Below, piece after piece: positions 23,219-32,645 of a DNA stretch of 64,000 bases; the stretch's first letter is position 1, and each line of letters starts with the position of its first letter. Source of the stretch: Gemmobacter nectariphilus DSM 15620 (GTDB lineage Bacteria > Pseudomonadota > Alphaproteobacteria > Rhodobacterales > Rhodobacteraceae); the NCBI RefSeq assembly GCF_000429765.1, contig NZ_AUCM01000003.1, positions 289,117 to 353,116 of the forward strand, written 5' to 3'. Position numbers and translations under genes: made by a program. The notes under the pieces are model-generated. The model saw nothing but the letters and a program-made list of their open reading frames with translations, did no database searches and had not been told where the DNA came from.

Positions 23219-23899
23219 TCATCTTTGCGCCACGCACAGCACCTGACCACGGGGCAGGCGGTCGTCGCGGAAGTCGACCTTCAGCCCGGCGTCTGCGGCA
23301 AGGCGGGTCACATCCTCGGCCAGAACATGCCAGGGCGTGCGGTCGCCATGGGTGACCACGCCATCCGGCTGGCGATAGGGGCGGGCGGCGGCCACCGCAT
23401 CGGGCGCCAGAAAGACGGTAAAGGCGAACAGGCCAAAGTCCAGCCGCTCGGCCACCCGACGCAAACCATGGCCAAGATGGGCAAGGGGCAGATGGGTAAA
23501 GACCGCAAAACACAGCACGAGGTCGAAGGCGCGTGGCAGGCCGGGGAAGTCGAAATTGCCATCCTCGACCAGCTGGCCTTCGGGGAGGCGGGCGCGGTCA
23601 GCCTCGGTCAGTTCCTGCCGATAGCCGGTCGCCATCAGCGCGCCAGACAGATCGGTGCCCCAGTAGTTGCCCGGATCAAGGAACGGCACCAGCCGGCAGC
23701 CGGTGCGCAGTGGCCCGCAGCCGATGTCCAGCACCCTGTGCTGCGGCTGCAACCCCAGCCGCAGCAGCATGTCCATCTGGATCCTGCCCGTTTCGTCCCA
23801 GCGCCCGCCGATGATGTCGCGGTGCCGGCCGCGGGTCAGGGCGGTCTCGTAGAACCCGGGGACCAGATAGGGCGAGACATGGCCGGACATCGCCGTCAT
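23219..23899 (-). CDS. Class I SAM-dependent methyltransferase
   Basis: A 226-residue Rossmann-fold methyltransferase. The SAM-binding motif I is RVLDIGCGPLRTG (residues 55-67), followed by YWGTDLSGALM (motif II region) and LVLCFAVFTHLP (post-motif). An ATG at 23890 starting MSGHVSPYLV is an equally good start. The target (lipid, sugar or small molecule) cannot be told from the sequence. Neighbours give no clear pathway. Confidence 0.78.
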   Translation of the reverse strand: MTAMSGHVSPYLVPGFYETALTRGRHRDIIGGRWDETGRIQMDMLLRLGLQPQHRVLDIGCGPLRTGCRLVPFLDPGNYWGTDLSGALMATGYRQELTEADRARLPEGQLVEDGNFDFPGLPRAFDLVLCFAVFTHLPLAHLGHGLRRVAERLDFGLFAFTVFLAPDAVAAARPYRQPDGVVTHGDRTPWHVLAEDVTRLAADAGLKVDFRDDRLPRGQVLCVAQR

Positions 23900-23916
23900 C
23901 CTGACCTGGGCGCGGC

Positions 23917-24096
23917 TTAAGGTTTCGGAGTGGTCTTGGCGGCGTTGCGCGCGGCGGCGGATTTCATCCGCTCCAGCAGATCCTCGCGCGAGGGTTTGCG
24001 GCCAAAGGGGTTTGCGGCCTGACCCTTCTGGTTGTGTTCGATATGACGGGGCGTGCCCTTGCCGGATTTCGGATTGCCGGATTTCGAATAATCCAT
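23917..24096 (-). CDS. Small basic hypothetical protein
   Basis: A 59-residue polar protein (starts MDYSKSGNPKSGKGTPRH) rich in Lys, Arg, Asn and Gly, with a helical C-terminal half (REDLLERMKSAAARNAA). The ATG at 24096 has an excellent AGGAG ribosome site, which strongly supports a real gene although it is short. It has no membrane segment or known motif. It lies between mdh and the methyltransferase gene. Confidence 0.65.
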   Translation of the reverse strand: MDYSKSGNPKSGKGTPRHIEHNQKGQAANPFGRKPSREDLLERMKSAAARNAAKTTPKP

Positions 24097-24224
24097 GGTG
24101 GTCTCCTGCTGTCCGTCGCCCCTGCCGGGGACGGTTGCATTCCGGTTAGCATCAGGCGGGGTCCGCCGAAAGGCCCTTGGCCAGCTGATCGCTGTGACAG
24201 CTCGGACAGGGCCCGGAATCAAGC

Positions 24225-24259
24225 GGCCCGCCGCGCCACCAGATGGGGCGCGGCGGGCC
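24225..24259 (-). terminator. Terminator-like hairpin after mdh
   Basis: Thirteen-base-pair perfect inverted repeat GGCCCGCCGCGCC / GGCGCGGCGGGCC with a 9-base loop, 15 bp after the mdh stop. It is strong, but there is no T run on the minus strand. Confidence 0.6.
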
Positions 24260-24273
24260 TTGCATAAGCTGGA

Positions 24274-25392
<1,119 letters not shown>

Positions 25393-25622
25393 TCAGGGCA
25401 CTGTGGGGTGGGACGGGGTGGGCTGGCCGTGCTGCGGGCGCGTGACGGGCACCGGGGGCAGGGCGCACAGCCCCCCGATTCTGCGGGGCACGCAAGGTGT
25501 TGGGGCCACGCGGGCCACGCCCGGTCATGGGTCGCCTCAGGTTTGGGGCCCTGTTGCTCCCGCTTGCTGGCTGCCGCGCCAAGTCACCCCGCGATAACTT
25601 GAACAGACGAAGGCCGCGGCGG

Positions 25623-25686
25623 GCTTTGCCTCATCTTGCCGCAAATACCCCGCGGGATTTTCAAGGGGGCGCGCAAGCCCCCTTGA
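25623..25686 (-). repeat. Dispersed palindromic element, copy 4
   Basis: On the minus strand: hairpin TCAAGGGGGC / GCCCCCTTGA, then CCCGCGGGGTATTTGCGGCA. It lies 38 bp from the pyc stop. The tail is the GCGGCAAGATG variant, like the relic at 10531. Confidence 0.7.
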
Positions 25687-25696
25687 AGCAGGGGGT

Positions 25697-25718
25697 GCGG
25701 GGGGCGGCAGCCCCCCGC
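25697..25718 (-). terminator. Hairpin after pyc
   Basis: Nine-base-pair stem GCGGGGGGC / GCCCCCCGC with a 4-base loop, 6 bp after the pyc stop codon. It probably stops or trims the pyc transcript, although no clear T run follows. Confidence 0.55.
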
Positions 25719-25724
25719 CTACTC

Positions 25725-28700
25725 TCAGTCCAGCTCGATCAGCAGATCCTTGGCCTCGACCCCGGCACCGGGAGAGACATGGACAGCCTTGACCGTTCCG
25801 GCCCGGTCGGCATGCAGGCCGGTTTCCATCTTCATCGCCTCGATCGTCAACAGCAGATCGCCCGCGCTGACCTTCTGGCCGACCGACACCGCGACCGATG
25901 CGATGGATCCCGGCATCGGCGCGCCGACATGGGCGGCGTTGCCATCCTCGGCCTTGGGCCGGCGCGCGGTGGCCGCCTTGATCGAGCGGTTCGGCACCCG
26001 GATCACCCGCGGCTGGCCATTCAGTTCGAAGAACACCTTGACCTCGCCGTCATCGGTGGTCTCGCCCACGGTCTGCAACCGGATTTCCAGCGTCTTGCCA
26101 GGGTCGATCTCGGCGGTGATCTCTTCGCCCGGCTCCATGCCGTAAAAGAAGGTCCGCGTCGGCAGCACCCGCACCGGGCCATAGATCGCATGGCGCGCGC
26201 GGTAGTCCATGAAGACCTTGGGATACATCAGATAGCCGTTCAGATCCTCGCCATCGACGGTCTCGGTCTCGGCATCCTCGCCAGCGGCGGCGCGCACCTT
26301 TTCCAGCAGCTCGGCGCTGGTTGCCTCCAGATCCACCGGGGCAGCATGCAGGCCGGGGCGGTCGGTGAACGCTGTCTCGCCCTTGAGCACCTTCTTCTGG
26401 ATCGCGGCCGGCCAGCCACCCGGCGGCTGGCCCAGATTGCCCTTCATCATGTCGACGACCGAGTCGGGAAACGCCACCTCGACCGCCGGATCCTCGACCT
26501 GCGCGCGGGTCAGACCTTGCGCCACCATCATCAGCGCCATGTCGCCCACCACCTTGGACGAGGGCGTCACCTTGACGATATCGCCGAACATCCGGTTCAC
26601 ATCGGCATAGGTCTTGGCGACCTCGTGCCAGCGCGATTCCAGCCCCAGCGAGCGCGCCTGCGCCTTGAGGTTGGTGAACTGGCCCCCCGGCATCTCGTGC
26701 AGATAGACCTCGGACGAGGGCGCCTGCATCCCCGATTCAAAGGCCGCGTAATGGCCCCGCACCGCTTCCCAGTAATCCGAGATCTCGCGGATCCGCGCCA
26801 TGTCAAGGCCAGTGTCGCGCTCGGCGCCCTTCAGCGCCTCGACCACCGTGCCCAACGTCGCCTGGCTGGTGTTGCCCGACAGCGCATCCATGGCACAATC
26901 GACGGCATCCACCCCGGCCTCGGCGGCGGCAAGGATCGTGCCGCTGGCAATGCCCGCCGTGTCATGGGTGTGGAAATGGATCGGCAGGCCGACCTCTTCC
27001 TTCAGCGCCTTGACCAGCAGCCGGGCGGCAGCGGGTTTCAGCAGGCCCGCCATGTCCTTGAGCCCTAGCACATGGGCACCGGCGTCGCGCAATTCGCGCG
27101 CCATGCCGACATAGTATTTCAGGTCATATTTGGACCGGTCCGGGTCCAGCATGTCGCCGGTATAGCAGATCGTGCCTTCGCAGATCTTGCCGGTTTCCTG
27201 CACGGCATCCATCGCAACGCGCATGTTCTCGACCCAGTTCAGGCTGTCGAACACGCGGAACACGTCGATCCCGGTTTCCGCCGCCTGATGCACGAAGGAC
27301 CGCACCACATTGTCGGGGTAATTGGTATAGCCCACCCCGTTCGCGCCGCGCAGCAGCATCTGCAGCATCAGGTTCGGCATGGCCGCGCGCAGATCGCGCA
27401 GGCGCTGCCAGGGGCATTCCTGCAAGAAGCGATAGGCCACGTCAAACGTCGCCCCGCCCCAGCATTCGACCGAGAAAAGACCCGGCAGGTTGGCCGCATA
27501 AGCCGGCGCCACGCGGATCATGTCCAGGCTGCGCATCCGGGTTGCCAGCAGCGACTGATGGCCGTCGCGCATCGTTGTATCGGTGATCAGCACGCGCTTT
27601 TGCGCCAGCATCCAGTCGGCCACGCCTTTCGGCCCATGCGCGCGGAGCAGATCGGCGGTGCCGGGCGCGGGTGCGGCCATCAGCTCTGGCGGGCGCGGGG
27701 TGCGCGCCTCGGCAGGCTTTGCCCGGCCTGCGGTTTCGGGGTGACCGTTGACGGTGATGTCCGCGATATAGGTCAGGATCTTGGTCGCCCGGTCGCGGCG
27801 GCGGCGGAAGTTGAACAGATCGGGCGTCGTGTCGATGAACTTGGTCGTATACTGGTTCGACAGGAACACCGGGTGCTTGAGCAGGTTGATGACAAAGTCG
27901 ATGTTCGTCGCCACCCCCCGGATACGGAATTCGCGCAAGGCGCGGTCCATGCGGGCAATCGCCATCTCGGGCGTCGGCGCCCAGGCCGTCACCTTTTCCA
28001 GCAAGCTGTCGTAATAGCGCGTGATCACCGCGCCCGAATATGCCGTGCCACCATCCAGCCGGATCCCCATGCCGGTCGCGCCCCGATAGGCGGTGATGCG
28101 GCCATAGTCGGGGATGAAGTTGTTCTGCGGATCCTCGGTCGTGACACGGCACTGAATGGCATTGCCGTTCAGCCGCACCTCGGACTGGCCGGGGGTGCCG
28201 GTCGCCTCGGCCAGCGTCTTGCCCTCGGCGATCAGGATCTGGGCCCGCACGATGTCGATGCCCGTGACCTCTTCGGTCACGGTATGCTCGACCTGGACGC
28301 GGGGGTTCACCTCGATGAAGTAGAACTTGCCCGACTCCATATCCATCAGGAACTCGACCGTGCCGGCGTTCTGATAGCCGACAGCGCGCCCGATCTTCAG
28401 GCCAAGCTCGCAGATCTCGGCGCGCTGCGCGTCGGACAGATAGGGGGCCGGGGCGCGTTCGACGACCTTCTGGTTGCGCCGCTGGACCGAACAGTCCCGC
28501 TCATACAGGTGATACAGCCCGCCATGGGTATCGCCCAAGAGCTGCACCTCGACATGACGGGCGCGCAGGATCATCTTTTCCAGATAGCCCTCGCCATTGC
28601 CAAAGGCCGCCTCGGCCTCGCGCCGACCCTCGCGCACCTTGGTCTCCAGCTCGTTCTCGGCCATGATCGGGCGCATCCCGCGCCCGCCGCCGCCCCAGCT

Positions 28701-29186
28701 GGCCTTGAGCATCAAGGGATAGCCGATCGCCTCGGCCTCGGTGCGGATGGCGGCGAAATCCTCGCCCAGCACTTCGGTCGCCGGAATCACCGGCACACCG
28801 GCCGCAATCGCCACCCGCCGCGCGCTGGCCTTGTCGCCAAGCGCGCGCATCGTTTCCGCCTTCGGCCCGATGAAGGTGATGCCAGCCGCCGCGCAAGCCT
28901 CGACGAATTCGGGGTTTTCCGACAACAGCCCATAGCCGGGATGGATCGCGTCGGCCCCCGACATCTTCGCCACCCGGATGATTTCCGGGATCGACAGATA
29001 GGCCCCGACGGGCGACAGCCCTTCGCCGATCCGATAGGCCTCGTCGGCCTTGAACCGGTGCAGGCTCAGCTTGTCTTCCTCGGCAAAGACCGCGACGGTC
29101 TTCTTCCCCAGCTCGTTCGCAGCCCGCATGACGCGGATGGCGATCTCGCCCCGGTTGGCAACAAGGATCTTGCGGAACTCGGCCAT
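25725..29186 (-). CDS. pyc: Pyruvate carboxylase
   Basis: A single 1153-residue polypeptide carrying the whole reaction, pyruvate plus bicarbonate plus ATP to oxaloacetate. The N-terminal biotin carboxylase has KILVANRGEIAIRVMRAA and the ATP-grasp glycine loop WGGGGRGMR. The central carboxyltransferase begins around residue 540 (VLITDTTMRDGHQSL, metal and pyruvate site). The C-terminal biotin domain has EAMKMETGL with biotinyl-Lys1119. Length is normal for the alpha4 form. It replenishes oxaloacetate for the TCA enzymes encoded just downstream. It is monocistronic between hairpins. Confidence 0.97.
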   Translation of the reverse strand: MAEFRKILVANRGEIAIRVMRAANELGKKTVAVFAEEDKLSLHRFKADEAYRIGEGLSPVGAYLSIPEIIRVAKMSGADAIHPGYGLLSENPEFVEACAAAGITFIGPKAETMRALGDKASARRVAIAAGVPVIPATEVLGEDFAAIRTEAEAIGYPLMLKASWGGGGRGMRPIMAENELETKVREGRREAEAAFGNGEGYLEKMILRARHVEVQLLGDTHGGLYHLYERDCSVQRRNQKVVERAPAPYLSDAQRAEICELGLKIGRAVGYQNAGTVEFLMDMESGKFYFIEVNPRVQVEHTVTEEVTGIDIVRAQILIAEGKTLAEATGTPGQSEVRLNGNAIQCRVTTEDPQNNFIPDYGRITAYRGATGMGIRLDGGTAYSGAVITRYYDSLLEKVTAWAPTPEMAIARMDRALREFRIRGVATNIDFVINLLKHPVFLSNQYTTKFIDTTPDLFNFRRRRDRATKILTYIADITVNGHPETAGRAKPAEARTPRPPELMAAPAPGTADLLRAHGPKGVADWMLAQKRVLITDTTMRDGHQSLLATRMRSLDMIRVAPAYAANLPGLFSVECWGGATFDVAYRFLQECPWQRLRDLRAAMPNLMLQMLLRGANGVGYTNYPDNVVRSFVHQAAETGIDVFRVFDSLNWVENMRVAMDAVQETGKICEGTICYTGDMLDPDRSKYDLKYYVGMARELRDAGAHVLGLKDMAGLLKPAAARLLVKALKEEVGLPIHFHTHDTAGIASGTILAAAEAGVDAVDCAMDALSGNTSQATLGTVVEALKGAERDTGLDMARIREISDYWEAVRGHYAAFESGMQAPSSEVYLHEMPGGQFTNLKAQARSLGLESRWHEVAKTYADVNRMFGDIVKVTPSSKVVGDMALMMVAQGLTRAQVEDPAVEVAFPDSVVDMMKGNLGQPPGGWPAAIQKKVLKGETAFTDRPGLHAAPVDLEATSAELLEKVRAAAGEDAETETVDGEDLNGYLMYPKVFMDYRARHAIYGPVRVLPTRTFFYGMEPGEEITAEIDPGKTLEIRLQTVGETTDDGEVKVFFELNGQPRVIRVPNRSIKAATARRPKAEDGNAAHVGAPMPGSIASVAVSVGQKVSAGDLLLTIEAMKMETGLHADRAGTVKAVHVSPGAGVEAKDLLIELD

Positions 29187-29236
29187 GGTGCTTCCTCTAC
29201 CCGGTTCGTTTGGGGCGTAACACTACCGATGCCGCG

Positions 29237-29332
29237 ATGCAGCGCAAGGTGAAACTGCTGGAATTGGCAAGATTTGCTGACCGGATTCGCCAGTTTGCGC
29301 CCGCGATCCTCGATCCTGGCTCTGATCCTTGA
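29237..29332 (+). CDS. Possible 31-residue peptide divergent from pyc
   Basis: A short ATG frame encoding an amphipathic basic helix (MQRKVKLLELARFADRIRQF...) with a stop at 29330. It starts 50 bp from pyc on the opposite strand. The helix pattern looks protein-like, but the ribosome site is weak and the length is too small to judge coding. It could be chance. Confidence 0.22.
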   Translation: MQRKVKLLELARFADRIRQFAPAILDPGSDP

Positions 29333-29341
29333 TTTCGACCT

Positions 29342-29405
29342 GATCCAAATATCCTCGGGGGTGAATGCGCGCCCTGGCGCGCAGAGGGGGCAGAAGGCCC
29401 CCTTT
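29342..29405 (-). repeat. Dispersed palindromic element, copy 5
   Basis: On the minus strand: AGGGGGC-type hairpin (29385-29403), a second hairpin TGCGCGCC / GGCGCGCA (29365-29382), then CCCCCGAGGATATTTGGATC. It uses the ATATTTGGATCA tail variant, also seen at 44421. Confidence 0.65.
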
Positions 29406-29432
29406 GCCCCGTCGTAACCCTTTGAAACGAAA

Positions 29433-29460
29433 CGGCCCCGCAGCAGATGCCGCGGGGCCG
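29433..29460 (-). terminator. Rho-independent terminator of the importer operon
   Basis: Nine-base-pair stem CGGCCCCGC / GCGGGGCCG followed on the minus strand by TTTCGTTTC. It lies 22 bp after the stop of the BMP-family gene and is a convincing intrinsic terminator. Confidence 0.8.
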
Positions 29461-29481
29461 CAAACCTGTCTGGTGTCAGGC

Positions 29482-30573
29482 TTATTTCGGAATGTCGGCC
29501 TTGATGCCTTCGACAAAGAACATCATGCCGGCCAGCGTGCCATCGTCGGCCACTTCGCCATCCTTCAGCCAGTCCGAGCCGTCCTGTTTCTTCAGCGGGC
29601 CGGTGAACGGGTGATAGGTGCCTGCCGCGATATCGTCGCGGATCTTCTCGGCGGCGGCTTTCACATCGGCCGGGACGGCCTCGGTGATCTCGCCGATCAG
29701 CACTTCGCCGCCAGGGATTCCCGCCCAGGTGGCCTTCTGCTCATAGGTCCCGTCCAGCAGGGCGCCGATCCGCTCGATGTAATAGGGGCCCCAGTTGTCG
29801 ATGATCGAGGCCACGCGCGGGCTGGGCTTGTAGGCCGCCATGTCCGAGGCCTGGCCAAAGCCGATCACGTTGCCGGCCTTTTGTGCCTCGGCCAGCGGCG
29901 CGGTGGAATCGGTATGCGCGGCGATCACGTCGACGCCTTGCTCGATCAGCGCCTTGGCGGCATCCGCCTCTTTCGCCGGGTCGAACCAGGTATAGGCCCA
30001 GACCACCGACAGCTCGACCGCCGGGTTCACCTTGCGGGCGTGGATGAAATAGCTGTTGATGCCCTGAATGACCTCGGGGATCGGGAAGGACCCGATATAG
30101 CCGATCTTGTTCGACTTGGTCATGCTGCCCGCGATGGTGCCGATCACGGCGCGGCCTTCGTAGAAGCGCGCATCATAGGTGGACACGTTGGCATGCTCGC
30201 GCTTGTAGCCGGTGGCGTGCTCGAACTTCACGTTCGGGAACTTGGCGGCGACCGTGTTGGTCGGGTCCATGTAGCCGAACGAGGTGGTGAAGATGATGTT
30301 GCAGCCCGACAGCGCCATCTGGGTCAGCACGCGTTCCGCATCGGCGCCTTCGGGAACCGATTCCTGATACATGGTTTCCAGCTTGTCGCCGAACTTCTCG
30401 ACTGCCGCCAGACGGCCCTGATCGTGCTGGAACGTCCAGCCGCCATCGCCGATCGGCCCGACATAGACGAAGCAGGCTTTCACCTTGTCCATGCCGGCGG
30501 CCGCCACGGGGGCGCCGAATGCCAGGCCAAGGCCGATTGCGGCGCTGGTCGCCAGAAGGGTTCTGCGGAACAT
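29482..30573 (-). CDS. BMP-family ABC transporter substrate-binding protein (purine/nucleoside type)
   Basis: A 363-residue periplasmic binding protein. The signal peptide ends near residue 26 (FGAPVAAA), with an AxA-type site and no lipobox, so it should be soluble in the periplasm. The mature protein belongs to the BMP/PnrA group: VGPIGDGGWTFQHDQG near the start, TTSFGYMDPT, then IAAHTDSTAP and GQASDMAAY. The ATG at 30573 has GGGAG upstream. It is followed by two permeases and an ATPase and then xdhABC, which points to purine or nucleoside uptake. The gene order here runs xdhA-B-C, ATPase, permease, permease, binding protein on the minus strand. Confidence 0.88.
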   Translation of the reverse strand: MFRRTLLATSAAIGLGLAFGAPVAAAGMDKVKACFVYVGPIGDGGWTFQHDQGRLAAVEKFGDKLETMYQESVPEGADAERVLTQMALSGCNIIFTTSFGYMDPTNTVAAKFPNVKFEHATGYKREHANVSTYDARFYEGRAVIGTIAGSMTKSNKIGYIGSFPIPEVIQGINSYFIHARKVNPAVELSVVWAYTWFDPAKEADAAKALIEQGVDVIAAHTDSTAPLAEAQKAGNVIGFGQASDMAAYKPSPRVASIIDNWGPYYIERIGALLDGTYEQKATWAGIPGGEVLIGEITEAVPADVKAAAEKIRDDIAAGTYHPFTGPLKKQDGSDWLKDGEVADDGTLAGMMFFVEGIKADIPK

Positions 30574-30630
30574 TGTAGTCTCCCTGTTCATGGGGTTTCT
30601 TCCCCTGTGTTTACATAAGAAAGCGGCAAG

Positions 30631-31560
30631 TCAATGGGTTGCGTGGAAGCTGCGCCCAAGCGCCGCTGGTGCCCCCATCGCGCGCCCGCCGCGGGCCGAC
30701 ATGACGACCAGCACAAGGATGGTGATCACATAGGGCGACATCTGCAAGTATTCGACCGGCACCTTGGCCCCCGCCGCCTGCAGGTTCAGCTGCAACACGG
30801 TGATCCCGCCGAACAGCCAGGCCCCCAGCATCAGCCGCCCCGGCCGCCAGCTGGCAAAGACCACCAGCGCCAGCGCGATCCAGCCCGCGCCCGAGGTCAT
30901 CCCCTCGGTCCAGAGCGGCACGCGCACAAGGCTCAGGTAGGCCCCGCCCAGACCCGCCATCGCGCCGCCGAACATGATGGCCAGCAGCCGGATGCGCACC
31001 ACCTTGTAGCCAAGCGCATGGGCGGCATCATGGTTTTCCCCGACCGCCCGCAAGATCAGCCCGACCCGCGTGCGGTTCAGCACATACCAGATGCCCGCCA
31101 CCGCCAGCAGCGCCAGATAGACCATCAGGTCATGGCGCAGCAGCACCGTGCCCAGCACCGGAATATCCGACAGCGGGCCGAACGACAGCCGCTCGGTCAA
31201 GGGCGGCTTGATGCCGACATAGCCCTGACCGATCAGCGCTGCGAACCCCAGGCCGAACAGTGTCAGCGCAAGGCCGGTCGCCACCTGATTGGCCAGCAGA
31301 TATTGCGTCAGAACCGCAAAGATCAGGCTGAGCGCCGCGCCGCCAAGCGCGCCGCCGATGAACCCCAGCGCCGGGCTGCCGGTATTGACCGCAACCGCAA
31401 AGCCGCAGATCGCGCCGACGATCATCATGCCCTCGACGCCCAGGTTCAGAACGCCTGCCTTTTCCACCACCAGCTCGCCCAGGCCCGCCAGCAGGATCGG
31501 GGTTGCCGCCACGATCAAGGATGCGAACAGGACCGCAGGGTTGATTGCCGACAGATCCAT
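30631..31560 (-). CDS. ABC transporter permease (BMP/nucleoside type)
   Basis: A 309-residue integral membrane protein with about eight to nine helices, of the BPD_transp_2 (ribose/branched-chain amino acid) family. Conserved parts are LGVEGMMIVGAICGF and the EAA-like loop GENHDAAHALGYKV. The ATG at 31560 overlaps the stop of the second permease (TGATG). It forms the transmembrane channel together with the adjacent permease. Confidence 0.9.
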   Translation of the reverse strand: MDLSAINPAVLFASLIVAATPILLAGLGELVVEKAGVLNLGVEGMMIVGAICGFAVAVNTGSPALGFIGGALGGAALSLIFAVLTQYLLANQVATGLALTLFGLGFAALIGQGYVGIKPPLTERLSFGPLSDIPVLGTVLLRHDLMVYLALLAVAGIWYVLNRTRVGLILRAVGENHDAAHALGYKVVRIRLLAIMFGGAMAGLGGAYLSLVRVPLWTEGMTSGAGWIALALVVFASWRPGRLMLGAWLFGGITVLQLNLQAAGAKVPVEYLQMSPYVITILVLVVMSARGGRAMGAPAALGRSFHATH

Positions 31561-32645
31561 CACGCCGCCTCACGCTTTGCCAGCCGGGGCCGGTAGTTGG
31601 ACAGAAGATCAAGCGCCAGCAGGAAGAACAGCAGCATCCCCTGAAACGCCTGGATCGAGGCCTTGGGCAGGCCCAGCATGAACTGCGCAAGTTCCCCGCC
31701 GATATAGGTCAGCGCCATCAGAAGGCCGGCCAGCAGGATCCCGATCGGGTTCAGCCGGCCCAGGAAGGCCACGATGATCGCAGTGAACCCATAGCCGCTG
31801 GCAAAGTCGATCGAGATCTTGCCCGACGGCCCCGCCACCTCAAAGAGGCCCGCAAGCCCGGCCAGCGCGCCCGAGGTGCCCATGCAGATCAGCACCAGCG
31901 CCATGGGCGAGACGCCCGAGAATTTCGCCGCCCGCGGCGCCTGTCCGGTCAGCTTGATGTTGAAGCCAAGGATATGGCGCTGCAGCATCACATAGGCCGC
32001 GATCACCGCGACAAAGGCGACGATCACGCCCCAGTGAATGCCGGTGCCCGCGAACAGCTCCGGGTTCGACGCCGCAGGGTATTGCGCCAGATTGCGCGAG
32101 CCGGGAAAGCCGCCGCCTTGCGGATTGCGCAGCGCCCCCAGCGCCATCGAGGCCAGCAGCGCCTGTGCCACATAGACCAGCAGCAGCGAGACCAGGATTT
32201 CCGAGGTGTTGAAGAAGGTGCGCAGCAAGGCCGGGATCATCGCCCAGACGATCCCCCCAAGCGCCCCCGCAACCACCATCAGCGGAAAGATGTACCAGCC
32301 CGCTGCCGGATAGAACGCAAGGCCCACCGCCGCGCCGCAGATCGCGCCGATGATGTATTGCCCCTCGGCCCCGATGTTCCAGATCCCGGCGCGAAAGCCC
32401 AGCGACAGCCCGATGGCGATCAGGATCAGCGGCCCGGCCTTGACCAGCAGCTGCGGGCGCGAATAGCTGGACAGGTTCGGGTCGAACAGCGGATCCCAGA
32501 AGATGATGCGGATCGCCTCGAACGGGTTCTTGCCCAGGGCCGCGAACATGATGCCGCCCGCGATCATGGTCAAAATCACCGCAATCACCGGGGTCGCCCC
32601 CACCCAGAACCGCGACGGCGTGGGCCGTTTTTCCAGCCGGATCAT
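31560..32645 (-). CDS. ABC transporter permease (BMP/nucleoside type)
   Basis: A 361-residue integral membrane protein of the same family as its neighbour, with the NIGAEGQYIIGAICGA motif and the coupling loop around LTGQAPRAAKFSGV. It has a longer N-terminus than the partner. Its start overlaps the ATPase stop by 4 nt (32642-32645), so the importer genes are translated as a chain. Confidence 0.9.
   Translation of the reverse strand: MIRLEKRPTPSRFWVGATPVIAVILTMIAGGIMFAALGKNPFEAIRIIFWDPLFDPNLSSYSRPQLLVKAGPLILIAIGLSLGFRAGIWNIGAEGQYIIGAICGAAVGLAFYPAAGWYIFPLMVVAGALGGIVWAMIPALLRTFFNTSEILVSLLLVYVAQALLASMALGALRNPQGGGFPGSRNLAQYPAASNPELFAGTGIHWGVIVAFVAVIAAYVMLQRHILGFNIKLTGQAPRAAKFSGVSPMALVLICMGTSGALAGLAGLFEVAGPSGKISIDFASGYGFTAIIVAFLGRLNPIGILLAGLLMALTYIGGELAQFMLGLPKASIQAFQGMLLFFLLALDLLSNYRPRLAKREAA

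Noticed and set aside
25527-25620. Lipoprotein-like start (MGRLRFGALLLPLAGC)
   Set aside because: The frame has no stop before entering antisense pyc and no ribosome site; likely chance.
27072-29252. A 726-codon frame antisense to pyc
   Set aside because: Shadow of the conserved pyruvate carboxylase gene; no ribosome site or domain.
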